64,000 nt of DNA, taken from contig NC_081201.1 in the NCBI RefSeq assembly GCF_902713425.1, forward strand, positions 22,431,113 to 22,495,112. The letters are read 5' to 3'. Source of the stretch: Acipenser ruthenus (taxonomy: Eukaryota > Chordata > Actinopteri > Acipenseriformes > Acipenseridae). Position numbers and translations under genes: made by a program. Below the pieces are notes generated by a model that had not been told where the DNA came from, did not search any database, and saw only the letters and a program-made list of their open reading frames with translations. Positions within the stretch are counted from its first letter, which is position 1. Every line of letters starts with the position of its first letter. Positions 23,301 through 34,187 of the stretch are shown in pieces.

Positions 23301-26300
23301 ATAGTCTGTTTTAACATACCATGATTTAGCACTACCTTGTGGTTTAGTGCTAATCAGGGTTTGTTGAAGCATTCAGATTACACACTATAGTAGTTTATTT
23401 TACATGTAAATTTAACATGGTATTTTCTCCTTTCAAATGATTGAAGTTACTGTCTAGACAGACATCCCCCATTATAGTACAGTAGTAAACAGAGAGCACT
23501 ACTGTTTTAATGATATAATTCTGTTGTTTGATTGCTGTAAACATAATTATTTTATTTTTTCTATTTGTAAAGGTACCACTTAAAAGATGTTATTGTGGGC
23601 AAAATCTACTTTTTGTTAGTGAGAATTAAAATACAGCACATGGAGCTTCAACTAATCAAAAAGGAGATTACTGGCATCGGTAAGGCTGACATTCGTTATG
23701 AGTGTTGACTAATACCACATTCTGTTCATTCCTGTATTTCACTACAACTGTCGGGAAACAGGTGACTTTTCTATTGCATAGCCATGTCAAAACAGTTATA
23801 ACCCAGCCAGCAGCCTATAGTAATGATGAAGCTCCAACACTGGGTATGGCTTGTTGAACCTGGAATAGAACATATCTCACCCTGTATTTCTGTACCAGGC
23901 AGTCATCAAGGCTAGGGAGGATGCACCCAAGGGTAATTAAAGCCATCCTTGGCATATGTAATTGCATTATATTGTAGTGAAATAAATGTCTACTTTTCAT
24001 AATTTGTTGGGGGATATACAGCTGTGGCCAAAAGTTTAGCATCACCTAGAATGTTAGTATTTGAGACATACTTAAAAAACAAATGGGGGTCAGTCCATGT
24101 CACCCTCTAATTTTGACCGAAGTTCACACCATCAGGTTTGTACTAATAATCGGGCTGAATTATGGTGTGAACTTCAGTATCCAACCTTGATTTTGGTCAT
24201 CCATGTTGGGGCTGACAGTCCAAGGGAGGTTAAAACTCAACAATTCAAATTCAAAGGTTAAACTATTTGGAAAGAGCACAAAGAGAGCTTTCCAGCAGCA
24301 GTTTACTTTCTACTATAGCATTAACAATAAAAAAGTTACTGGTCAAATATATGGTGACCTTGCATAAAAACCGTTTGACCTAGAGATGTGAAACTTGGGG
24401 GAAATCTTATATTTCTATGGCACCAATATCCCTGCCAAACATCATCAAAATTGGAAGAGGTCAGTTCAGATACTTTCCTGAAGTTATTGATTTGACATGG
24501 ACTGACCCAACTATATGAACATAATTTGGGTATTTTCTTTAACTTCATGTAATCAAATAAACTACAAAATGATTAGCAAAAGTCTACCGCAAGCCATAAT
24601 AGTAGTACGGTATTTCATGTTAGATTTCGAAATGTCACATTTTTAAATTTATCATTTGTCAGTATATGGAAAACTACAAAACGGTATGTAATTATTTTTT
24701 ATTTTCCAATAATGTTTTTCATGAAAAAGGTGTTATCTTTTGTATCTAAACCAGTGGTGCATTTTAACGCTCTTCTATATCTTAATACAAATTCATGTAT
24801 TTTCCTACAGGGCTGGTTTACCTACTAACAATGCTACATAGAATACAAATACAATAAAAATGAGCTCAGAAATAAATGAAAAATGAATAACATTTCTAAC
24901 TGATTTATATTTATATATAATTTCCCAGGACCTAGTACGACTACTGAGACTGAAACCATTGCTAAGTATGAGATCATGGATGGAGCTCCAGTGAAAGGTA
25001 GGAACAAAAACATTTCTGAAATGTTCTTTTTTTGGTTGAAGAAAGATGTATATGTGATGGTGCCACCCGGATTGGGTGACGTCAGGCCAGGAAGACAGTG
25101 ACAGTGCTGGCAGCGGAAAGGCTGACAGCGAGGCGAGGTCCTCCTCCAGTGCCACCGCTGGCAGAGGAAAGGCTGACAGCGAGACGAGGTCCTCCTCCAG
25201 CGCCACCGCTGGTTTAGGAAAGGCTGACAGCGAGGCAAGGTCCTCCTCCAGCGCCACCGCTGGCAGAGGAAAGGCTGACAGCGAGGCAAGGTCCTCCTCC
25301 AACGCCACCGCTGGCAGAGGAAAGGCTGACAGCGAGACGAGATCCTCCTCCAGTGCCATCGCTGGCAGAGGAAAGGCTGACAGCGAGGCGAGGTCTTCCT
25401 CCAGCGCCACCGCTGGCTTAGGAAAGGCTGACAGCGAGACGAGATCCTCCTCCAGCGCCACCGCTGGCTTAGGAAAGGCTGACAGCGAGACGAGATCCTC
25501 CTCCAGCGCCACCGCTGGCAGAGGAAAGGCTGACAGCGAGGACGAGGTCCTCCTCCAGCGCCACCGCTGGCAGAGGAAAGGCTGACAGCGAGGCGAGGTC
25601 CTCCTCCAGCGCCACCGCTGGCAGAGGAAAGGCTGACAGCGAGGCGAGGTCCTCCTCCAGCGCCACCGCTGGCAGAGGAAAGGCTGACAGCGAGGCGAGG
25701 TCCTCCTCCAGCGCCACCGCTGGCAGAGGAAAGGCTGACAGCGAGGCGAGGTCCTCCTCCAGCGCCACCAGCTTTTTAACAATCATGTAGGATAGCGAGT
25801 TTGTCATTTGTTTCCACTTTTTTTTTTCACATTTGAGAGCACTGTGGAATGTCCTTGGAATGCATCAGCCATCTATCTGTGGTTAACCCAGGATCACCCC
25901 TAAAAATAGTAGATAGTAGTGGAAGATATGAAGTTAGTTTCCTAATTTTTAAGTTTTTGTTTGTTCCAGGTGAATCTATTCCTATCAGACTGTTTCTAGC
26001 AGGATATGACCTCACTCCCACAATGAGAGATGTGAACAAGAAGTTCTCTGTGCGTTACTTCCTCAACCTGGTTCTAGTGGATGAAGAGGACAGGCGGTAC
26101 TTCAAACAGCAGGTACACTCCAGTTAGGGGTAGCACTGAAGAGTCGAATAGAAAAATCACCGTTCACCTGAGAAACTGGTAGTCCACAAATCTCACATCA
26201 CATGATTGTGAAGTAATCGTGACGCATGTGGCTTTAGATGGCCAACTGCTAGTTAGGGGTGTTATATTTGGTTTACATGGTATATCATTATACAAGACCA

Positions 26301-27769
26301 AAAACACAACCTAGCTCACTGCAGTTCACCAAGTGGTTCTTGAATGAAGAAAAAGTGTATTTTTTCTTTGGTATAAATACATACTGTTCCCGATCTCGTT
26401 TAACAAAATGATAATTTGATCTTATTATGTATCATACAAGTTAGCCCATCTGGTCCATCGCATGTATTATGATACCTATTATATTCCTGACTGCATATTG
26501 CTATACAAAAATAATTCACGCACACATACAGTTATAATGCTCAATTTATTTAAAATAACACAATGTTATTTATTTAAAATAACATTGTGTTTTCTGTACA
26601 CATTTAATTATGTACAAATTTAAATCTGTACAGTAGGCTTATACAGTACAGTAGTAAAATCAAATGAATACCTAGTGCACTTTCTTTTTTACTTTAGCCT
26701 ATAAGCTACTAGTAACACAAAATATATCATGCTGCTGCATTGTACACATTACTGTACAATGCAAGATTTTAAATTGAAGCTAAATGATTTTGGCGCATTT
26801 TCTTTTTACCGTAGCCTACTTAGTACACAATTAACACAAAATAGATCATGGTGCCGCATTGACACGTTATGATATACTCCCCATACTTTACAGAAATAAA
26901 TCATTTTTAACATGTTAGTGTAGGCGTGGCTGCAAGGTAAACTTATAGCCTACCTTCTGCTTTTGTTTTGTGTTGGTATGAGTCAGACTTTCTTTGCAAA
27001 AGATACAATTAAAGACTTCAAATTCAGAATTGTAAATATTGTAGTCCACATCTAAACCACTGGATTCCATCAATATTTCTGAAAACTCCTAGCCCTTTTC
27101 CAACCGATCAATCACAGTTAGTTTAAACTCTGTAGAGTTTATATGCCCTCTTAATCATGTACTTCATTTTAGAGATCTAGTAGACTACTTGTATCTGTTC
27201 TGTTTATTTTCATCCTGTCTTTGGTGTCAGTGCAGCAGCTGTTTTTTTTTATTTATTTTTTATCCCCAGTGTGTGTGTCTTTGGATCATACAATTCACAG
27301 TGACCTAGCATCACACTTAATTGGTTATTATTGGAGGACATACGTTGTGTCCGGCATATCCGAATGTACGGCATAACAGTGTCTGTATTAGCGAGGGACT
27401 GCTGAACATATTGTATCATGACATTAGTACACCCATATGGCTAAGGAACAAAAACACAACAGACCTAACCCTTATACCATTTCTGACTTACTTCAAAATA
27501 TGATTAAACTATTTAAGCTGTTATAGGTTGGGTTGTCATGCACAGTAGATCTATGTCAACCAAAATGTGTTTTTCTTTGTTTTCAAAAATAAGAATGAAC
27601 CTAGAAAAACAGGATAATGCTAATTTATTTTGGTTTTTATTTCCCTTTATAGGAAATTGTTCTGTGGAGGAAAGCACCTGAGAAGATACGAAAACGCACC
27701 AATTTCCACCAACGCTACGAGTCCCCTGAGTCCCGGCCAGCTGTGTCTGCTGAACAGCCTGAAATGTGA
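14387..27769 (+). CDS. VPS26A: VPS26A, retromer cargo-recognition subunit
   Basis: Nine coding exons: 14387-14389 (ATG only, then GTGAGT), 15789-15938, 20060-20135, 21649-21805, 22335-22499, 23573-23679, 24929-24997, 25970-26112 and 27653-27769. They sum to 987 nt, 328 aa plus stop, against 327 aa in human. The product begins MSFLGGLFGPVCEIDVVLND and ends SAEQPEM, and I see near-identity to mammalian VPS26A throughout, including the family's arrestin-like N-terminal (about 1-150) and C-terminal (about 155-300) beta-sandwich folds and the motif GESIPIRLFLAGYDLTPTMR. Known role: with VPS35 and VPS29 it recycles membrane proteins from endosomes to the trans-Golgi or cell surface. A first exon holding only the ATG is a feature of this gene. 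The ORF-like stretch in intron 7 is a minisatellite, not an exon. VPS26B is the alternative, but the C-terminus and the position beside SRGN favour VPS26A. Confidence 0.97.
16640..17470 (+). repeat. Pyrimidine- and GC-rich repeat block in VPS26A intron 2
   Basis: A sharp change of composition: C/T-rich with a TATA-like 'ttctatataagtctcc' near 16763. It contains two related 47-bp sub-blocks of 'gggtagctccgttcccaag...gcggctctcc' type, starting near 17203 and 17279. It may be the 5' region of a retroelement or an LTR-like fossil. I see no coding partner and cannot name the family. Confidence 0.4.
19360..19515. mobile_element. Copy of the 'TTTACCATG' MITE family, decayed
   Basis: Contains the degenerate words 'gtaaagcat', 'ggtaaaggcacagtat' and the terminal block 'ggtaaacttttataag', which matches the CCCTTATAAAAGTTTA end of 12469-12614. 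The left border is uncertain. Confidence 0.45.
20345..20460 (+). repeat. SINE-like fragment
   Basis: Contains 'gagcgcaggttcgtgtcc', a B-box-like block, then 'tgctgtgcaaagttgccgatattcactggggat'. This resembles in reverse the 61540-61620 part of the 61-kb SINE. Truncated at both ends. Confidence 0.4.
22875..23200. mobile_element. hAT-like MITE copy in VPS26A intron 5
   Basis: The right end reads, on the reverse complement, AGGGGTGTAGCAATACACTA followed by 'atctcatgatacaatatgcac'. This is the common hAT-type terminus. Its interior shares 'caatgtagatcaccaagtggtt' with 26300-26340 in intron 8. The left end is poorly preserved. Confidence 0.55.
24019..24830 (+). mobile_element. Tc1/mariner-like relic interrupted by another element
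   Basis: It starts with TA then CAGCTGTGGCCAAAAGTTTA, a terminus common for fish Tc1-type elements. The interior resumes at 24509 after the 422-bp insertion 24087-24508 and continues AT-rich to about 24830. No transposase frame remains and the right inverted repeat was not found, so it is truncated. Confidence 0.5.
24087..24508. mobile_element. 422-bp element with perfect 16-bp terminal inverted repeats
   Basis: The left end GGGTCAGTCCATGTCA and the right end TGACATGGACTGACCC are exact reverse complements. It contains no transposase. It sits inside a Tc1-like relic. No convincing target duplication is visible (AAATGG on the left, AACTAT on the right), so the superfamily is not assigned. Confidence 0.75.
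25097..25770. repeat. 51-bp GC-rich minisatellite in VPS26A intron 7, about 13 copies
   Basis: The unit is GGCAGAGGAAAGGCTGACAG then CGAGGCGAGGTCCTCCTCCA then GCGCCACCGCT (51 bp). Variants are GGCTTAGG or GGTTTAGG at the start and GAGACGAG in the middle. One unit near 25537 has an extra A. The period is divisible by three, so long frames stay open on both strands (Ser/Ala-rich on plus, Arg/Trp/Cys-rich on minus). These are not coding exons, because the flanking VPS26A exons 7 and 8 splice in frame without it. Confidence 0.95.
26150..26255. repeat. Repeat block shared with 42590-42700
   Basis: The block 'cctgagaaactggtagtcca' followed by 'cacatcacatgattgtgaagtaat' recurs at 42610-42660. It lies directly left of a hAT-like element. 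Class unknown. Confidence 0.5.
26255..27445. mobile_element. hAT-like element in VPS26A intron 8
   Basis: The left end TAGGGGTGTTATATTTGG and the reverse complement of the right end (TGGGTGTACTAATGTCATGA) are diverged inverted repeats of the type seen at 23200. Interior blocks are shared with the intron 5 copy. About 1.2 kb with no intact transposase frame. It contains a 15-bp stem hairpin at 26557-26591. Confidence 0.5.
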
Positions 27770-28851
27770 AGAGCACACACAAGCAAACCCGGCAATGTGG
27801 ACAGCAGCAGCGCAGCGAGCTGTAACGAACAGAGTGTGGCCCAAATCTACAAACAAGTTATCACTGTCGTCGTCCATCTTACACGGCTGCAGATACTCTG
27901 CTATAGTACTTAACATCCTTCAAGTCTCTGCAGACTTTCTCTTGCCAAAACACTGGATCGTTCAGAAGCTACCATTTTATACTGCACCTTTTACCCTTTC
28001 GTTTAATAACTTAATGCACTTGGATATGCAATGAGCTTCAAAGAAAAGAAAAAAGTCTGTTTATAAATATTTCAAGAATGTTCCCCGTGCATGTAGGCTG
28101 GTTAATGTATATGAATGAGAAGTTAATGTGTTAGATGTTGGTTACAGGTTTTCTGACACACATTGGGACGTGGCACAGTTGACCCCCAGCTGCCATAAGA
28201 ATTTTCTGTAAGATGGACACGATTTAAGTTGGAGGGTTTTTTTCTCTCATAACTTATGTAGTGTTTGTTCTGTGGTTTACACCATCATTTGTTCCATTTT
28301 ACTAATTTCACTTTAATGTATTAAAAGCTCCCTTGACGAGTTATATTTACTTTTACTACTTTCTTTCTTGGAATAGAAATGTAGACGCTTGTGTTCAAAG
28401 TAGTGCTGTTACACGAGGCTAAGAAATATCCAGCGTTTATGGGCAGACCTTTATGAATTCATCTGAATATCATTTTTCAGCCCTTTAAAATATTTGATAG
28501 CCTCTTTTTTGATCATCTTGTATCATTGGTTCAACACCTGTACTGGTTGATTTTTTACCACTTTATCAGAACTGCATTGTTTAGTGCCCCTATGCTCTTT
28601 GAAGTGTGGAAAGCTAATGGCACCATTGTTAACAGTGCACTGAAACACAACCCAGGCAGATCTGCATTTGTTTTAAGTGTTGTCCCCCCCAATGTAAGTG
28701 CCTCTAAAGGAATGGATGATGGTTATGCCAAATATGCTGGCAACTTGCATGTTCCCTCTTTTTACATTGTCTGATTTAAACAACAGCAAAAATAAGGTAT
28801 ATGAGCATTAAAATTGTATATATGCAGGCCTCAGACTATTTATCCATCTAC

Positions 28852-29118
28852 AATAAACATTTAAAAATTTCTACTGGTATTCCAGCAATGTTGTGTTGTC
28901 CTGAAGTAGGAGTTGCACTCCAAAACACTGTACAATTAAATGAAGTTATAAGAAGTACTTTGATATTGTTTAGAAAAATATTGAAATACATCTATGAATA
29001 GAAATCTATTTATTGATCAAAAATTAATATTTTTAGATGTCTTAGTTTATATCCACTTGCAAGGTCAGAGAAGCCCTTGTTTTGATGCAAATTAAAGAAA
29101 TTTTTAGAAAGGAATAAA
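28852..29118 (+). terminator. VPS26A: Candidate VPS26A polyadenylation signals
   Basis: AATAAA at 28852-28857 and 29113-29118 lie about 1.1 and 1.35 kb after the VPS26A stop. The region in between has no other gene feature, and the convergent Myb/SANT gene ends near 30.0 kb. Confidence 0.45.
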
Positions 29119-30030
29119 ACTCCATATAAAGCTGTCAAGAAATGCAATGGCTTTAGCCTTAACGTTTCCGCTATTTCATCATACAAGGATGGTTTATGTC
29201 AACTGATTGCTGAAATTATGGTCTTGATAGACAATAATCATTGTGCTTGTCTAGTTTTTTTTCTGAAACATGCTTTAAACCTGGTTAGACAACATGACTT
29301 TAACTGTTTCAACAGACTTCTACACACCAAACAAATGTGTGTTATAGACCAAAATGCCCCTGAAGAGGAAAAGCAGAAGTGGGCAGAATGAGTCAGAGGT
29401 GTGAACTCTGTGCTCTATTCGTGTTTCTGCTTAGATCATTCTTTACCAGGCTTACTAACTAATGTCATTTTTTCATCCAGAGTCTGCTTCTGAGCAGACT
29501 CCTAAAAGCTGGATTTCAGAAGTGATGCTTTTGAAATGACTCTAATTCCTGTCCCCTCTACAGTTGTGATTTAATAATGTGTATTTAAGTCTTTAAATTG
29601 CATGGGGCACATTTAACAGCTGGTATCAAAGACCCTGATTAGCACAAGTCCCCCTTTCCACTGCTGGCCCGGCCCTAAAAAAAGGTTACCTCCACTTTTG
29701 GTGCATCTACCAGGTTCTGAGCAGTACATTTAAAGCCAAAAAAACATAAGGCAACTTATGTTTTCTAGCAAGAAAATATATGGCTTCTTTAAATCATGAT
29801 TTTTTTTTTTTTAATTTATTTATTTGATTGTAATGTGTTTTTTTTTTTTTGTTTGTTTTTTACTGGAAGACAAATTAATTATATCTAAAAGAAAATGTTG
29901 ATAGCATCCATCTTTAGAGGTGCAATCAGTTTCTTAATCATCGATGCATTGAAAAGAATAATCACAAAACACAACTGAAAACGTTCATGTGCATATTGTT
30001 ATACATATGATATGCATTACAAAATCTTTT

Positions 30031-30036
30031 TTTATT
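30031..30036 (-). terminator. Candidate polyadenylation signal of the Myb/SANT gene
   Basis: TTTATT on plus reads AATAAA on minus, about 660 bp after the stop codon at 30698. It is the first clear signal seen beyond the stop. The 3' UTR is AT-rich with no other features. Confidence 0.4.
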
Positions 30037-30697
30037 AAAAAGCAAAAAGATATTCAATTTTTTCATTAGATTCTGCCATTTCTCATCACAAAACAAATAC
30101 AAACAGAGGAGCTTTAGTCTAGCAACCTGCAAGCAACTACCTAACTAACTACGTGAGCCTCCAAATATGCAAAATAAAAGCCATGGTTATCAATAAATCA
30201 ATTAATAGACTAATAGTTGCACCTCCATCCAACTTGTGTTCTCCGCTAATTATCTTACAATAGCTATACAAAAATACAAATAAATACGATATAATATGAA
30301 TTTCTGAACTTAAACACTTGTCAATCAAAACACTGAATAAGTGCCAAACATATATCTCTCCCTCTGGTGACCCCTCCTGGCATCACTGCCCCTAGAGGTA
30401 CAGCACCAAGTAACAATTTTAGTTATAATTGCAATCTCTGTTACAGTTTTGGGGTACTTATTTATAGGCAGTGTAAGGATAGCCATGGAAACATTACATT
30501 ATAAATCTAGTACTGCTATTTTCACTTTAGAAAAAAATGGGTCAGTCATTGAATTGGATCAAAAGCTTAGTAAAATCTATCAATGTCAGTAATGCTATTA
30601 TGCGATTTACAACAAATGAGTACAGTATAGTACAGTAGTACATCAAATATTATGTAAAACACACATTATACATGTCTTTGTCTATTGCATTTGGCAG

Positions 30698-33600
30698 TCA
30701 GTCTATTTCATGTTTAAGTACAGCTGTGGCCGGCACCTCTGCAGATGAAGAGGAGGGTAAAGCGGTGCCTTTCACAGCACTTGGCACAACGATGACTGAT
30801 CGCTCCTGCTGCGAAGCCAACAAATCTATCACCCTGTCCTGAAGGCAGTTAGTTGTGTCGATGCTCTCCGTTATCTTGTGGTGGATCCCCGCTAACTCTT
30901 CGGCTAAATCTGACACACTTTCGTTTTTCTCCGCTAGGCGGGATGCGATGCGCGCAATGTTCTTGTTGGTTTCGCACATTTCCCTGTAAATCAGTCTGTT
31001 CTGCCTGGTCAGGGCTCTGAAGCCCTCCTTGACGACAGCAGTGTGCTCCCGGTGAGCCCTCAGCAGCTGCTGCTCAAAGTGCCCGACTGACACGATCCTG
31101 TTGGGACTGTTCTGGATCCTCCGAGGGTTGCGCAGTCCAGGAAAAGAGGCTTGCTGGGTTTCACAGGTAGGAAGTGCTTCTTCTGTGTGGGGAAGACAGC
31201 CCAGTGGCTCCTCAGGGCTTTGAGACTGGATATTGTCACACTCTTGGTTCACAACATGAGTTTCATGGTTTGTAAAAGGCATGCTGGTAGACTGTTCTGT
31301 GTACTGCTCTGTGTACATATGTGGTTTTAGAAGTACAGGTGCTTGTGTAGATTCCACACATTGTTGAGTCTGTAGAATCGATGGTTGTGGTAAAGGAGAT
31401 TCCTCACTTTTTTCAGAGCCTGTGATTATAATTGGAAAGGTGTCTATAAAAAAAAAAAAAAAAAAAAGAAAAAAAACCACATAAATAAGCTTTTATTATT
31501 TGACGCTTTTGAATGTGCTTTCTTTTGCACACCCTCCCAGTTTTTGTGAATAGTCAATATACCTGTCTCAAACATTATGTTAGGATTCCAAGCCGAACTA
31601 TGACCCCCATCAGCTTGAGGTGATAGGATCCCAAGTAGAAATATGATCCAATTGGCTTAGAATAAAAACTAGTCCTCAAGTAGAGTATTTATGCACAAAT
31701 AATTTAAAATAAAATACTTTTATACATCCTACTCAACATGCACCTCCATTCACTATGTATGTCTCAAATGTGCAGTTTCGAAAGAAACATTATATTGCAA
31801 GCATGTATTTTCATGGTAACAGTCATTAGAGGAAACAGCTGGTTGGTTACTGACAGGATAGAAGGCCCTGAAGGGATGGCGAAATGTCCATGAATGTGCA
31901 AGACTATCTAAAAGTAGTGCTGGGACGAACACAGGATTTTCATGTTCGGATATTTGCTCAGATTTTAAATATTCATTCAGATATTCATTCGTTTTCAAAA
32001 AGTAATAAAAGCCATTATATTGCTCAGAACGCAGGCAGAGACAGCATTGCAGCAGGAGCAGGGGGCGTGGCCCCTGTGTGTGTGCCTTTATTTTACAACA
32101 AGACATTACAATATGTAACACGTTAAAATAGAGAAATATCCCAGGAGTAAAGAATACGTTGTGTAGGCCTTACTTTTACCCCCAATCAATTAACTTCAAA
32201 ACAAATGATGCCAAATATCAGTTCAAGTTAAACGTTGTTTTGTTTATTCCTGAAATAAAGAGTATTTATTTATTTATTTTTTAAAAGTTTTTTTCATTCC
32301 TTGCCATTGCCGTTTCTTCACAGTAAACAGTAGTCATAGACATGTTTTCATAAAGCAATAACATGAGGTTTACTTGTGCTTTTTGTAGCTGAACAAGCAA
32401 ATGCAAACTGAAATTTAACTTTGAACACTTCAAACAAAACAAACGTGGAAATGGCGCTGTAAAATGAAGGGAAAAAAACTCACCGTTTTGGTTATCGTTC
32501 ATTACATTCCACGTAACACAAAGTTGTAACAGTAAATATATAATATATAAAATCTATATAAAAATCACTACACAACATTTCCAGCAAGTTGGGCACTGTT
32601 TAAGCGAGGCATTTCAGAATGACATGCTTGCCTTTTTTGTCACCAGTGCATGGTATTGTTGTCATTTCTAGCGAATAAGAACATCTGATTTTTGTATCCG
32701 AATACATGTAAAAAAATATTTGTTCAAATATTCGGATATTTGTCCCAGCCCTATCTAAAATCAAGGCCTGCAAACAGAGCTTTCTTTAAAAAACTACACA
32801 TCTGACATCTTTATAGTGAATGGATGTGCATAGCGTGGACATTTTTTGTAATCATTTAATAGTGAGTGGTAAGGATATCTACTATGAACCCTGACTGAGT
32901 CACATGTTTACCTGGGACCCTAACATATAAACAGAGCTGGCATAAAGTCACAGGACAAGCCATGGGGAATACAATGGTGCACATTCCCATAGCGGGTGCT
33001 GTTGAATTCCATAGCACATGGTTAACTAACTGTGAGAGAATGAGGAAACAGGAGAAACATTTCATATAAAAGTACATCCCATCCGATGCATGTTTTTTTT
33101 TTGCACTGCACGTCTCTGTAGAGATCAGGGGTCCGTTTTAACACTTTACTGTAGCGGGCTACTAGCAAATATAATGTCTGTCTTCTTTCTATCTATTTCA
33201 CAAAACTATACGAGAGTACAACACAGTTTTGTAGAAATCAGCTTAGCTGACCTTTGGGAGGAGACACTTCTTCACACAGAGAGTGGTGAGAGTATGGACT
33301 GGGTTTCTCAGCCATGTCGTTGAGGCTGAAACTGGCCCTAGAGAGGTATCGATAAACTAGACATTGATTATTTCCAACTGTAATATTTAACACACAGTAA
33401 ATAATCCACTTTTTTATTTTTATAAATGTTCTAAAAGACACATTATAACCACTTGACACATAAACAGTAGGTATAAAATAATACAGAATCAGAATTGGCA
33501 ATGAATAATTGTATGACAATTAGACAAGTGGTATTTAAGACCTAGCCGTAAGTAAAGCTAAAGAGGTATCAGTATCATTGTAAAGTACATTAAAATAACC

Positions 33601-34187
33601 GATTTACATTATGTGGAATAACTAGTGTTCGCAGGATACGTATAATCAATGTGTAACATACAGACAGGCAGATGTTAAGTGTAGTGTGACACATAGGCTA
33701 CATACAACTAGCTCCCTGCATAATAATGGTTGTTGCCATAGTACAAACATGTTGTAAATGTTTCAAACTCATTCTAAACTTGATATTTACCTTCGTGTGG
33801 AGATGACCGAGGAATGTCTTGTTCTTCCTCTTTTACAACTGTCTGGATATTCAAGGAGTCATAGACTCTCTGCTCCATCGCAGTCAAATACAAGAGAGAA
33901 GACGGGCTGGTAGTTGAGACGTGAAATCTTGCATCTTCAACCTTCTGCTTTGTCCTGCGTTTAAGGTCTTGCCACCTTCTTTTTATTTCACTTACAGTGC
34001 GATGCATACCAGACGTGGCATGGAGTCTGTGTGCTATTTCAACCCATATCTTATTTTTCTCATAGGTTGTCATACAGTTCCCTTGCAAACCAAACAAAAC
34101 GTCTTCTTTTTGAGTCACTTCTTCGATTAAAACATCCAACTCTGCTTCTGTGAATTTATGTTTGCGCATCCGTTCCCTGGCCTGCAT
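30698..34187 (-). CDS. Myb/SANT-like DNA-binding, coiled-coil protein (uncharacterised)
   Basis: Two coding exons on minus: 34187-33791 and 31443-30698, 1143 nt, 380 aa plus stop. The donor GAAG|GTAAAT and the acceptor TATAG|ACACC join in phase (E-D-T-F-P). Residues about 8-85 form a Myb/SANT-like domain: KHKFTEAELDVLIEEV, then IWVEIAHRLHA, then VSEIKRRWQDLKRRTKQKV, with the spaced tryptophans and basic third helix of that family. Residues about 253-346 are predicted long helix or coiled coil (from GHFEQQLLRAHREH to DRVIDLLASQ). VKEEE near 120 and LKHE at the C-terminus fit the SUMO consensus. The layout resembles NAIF1, MYPOP and MSANTD proteins, which are related to Myb-like proteins of Harbinger transposons. 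Likely nuclear and DNA-binding (inference). The frame is intact over both exons, so it looks like a functioning host gene. A 5' UTR acceptor lies at 34206. Confidence 0.85.
31738..32831. mobile_element. MITE with CCATTCACTAT termini, split by a later insertion
   Basis: The left end ATGCACCTCCATTCACTAT and the reverse complement of the right end (ATGCACATCCATTCACTAT) match. The following 'gtctcaaatgtgcagtttcgaaagaaa' and its mirror near 32780-32805 extend the inverted repeat. Without the inserted 839-bp hAT MITE the element is about 250 bp. A related copy lies at 55600-55990. Confidence 0.7.
31914..32752. mobile_element. 839-bp hAT MITE with perfect 8-bp target duplication
   Basis: It is flanked by ATCTAAAA at 31906-31913 and 32753-32760. 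The left end is GTAGTGCTGGGACGAAC and the reverse complement of the right end is AGGGCTGGGACAAATATCCG. Mirrored 'ttcggatatttg' blocks lie inside both ends. There is no transposase frame. It is inserted in the MITE 31738-32831, so it is the younger of the two. Confidence 0.88.
33220..33345 (+). mobile_element. LINE reverse-transcriptase C-terminal remnant
   Basis: On plus, the frame reads LLHTESGESMDWVSQPC, a decayed form of the FFTQRVVRVWNxLP signature found near the C-terminus of many LINE ORF2 proteins. It is related to 39895-40096 on minus. Heavily decayed. Confidence 0.4.

Noticed and set aside
24805-25782. 325-residue minus-strand frame rich in WRWRRTSPRCQPFLC
   Set aside because: It is the 51-bp minisatellite in VPS26A intron 7 running into intron and antisense exon sequence. 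There is no splice or start support.
27630-28034. 134-residue frame starting before VPS26A exon 9
   Set aside because: It overlaps the true last exon in another frame. The frame that joins exon 8 ends in AEQPEM.
31836-32126. Frames inside the hAT MITE
   Set aside because: Short, without transposase motifs and bounded by non-coding MITE sequence.
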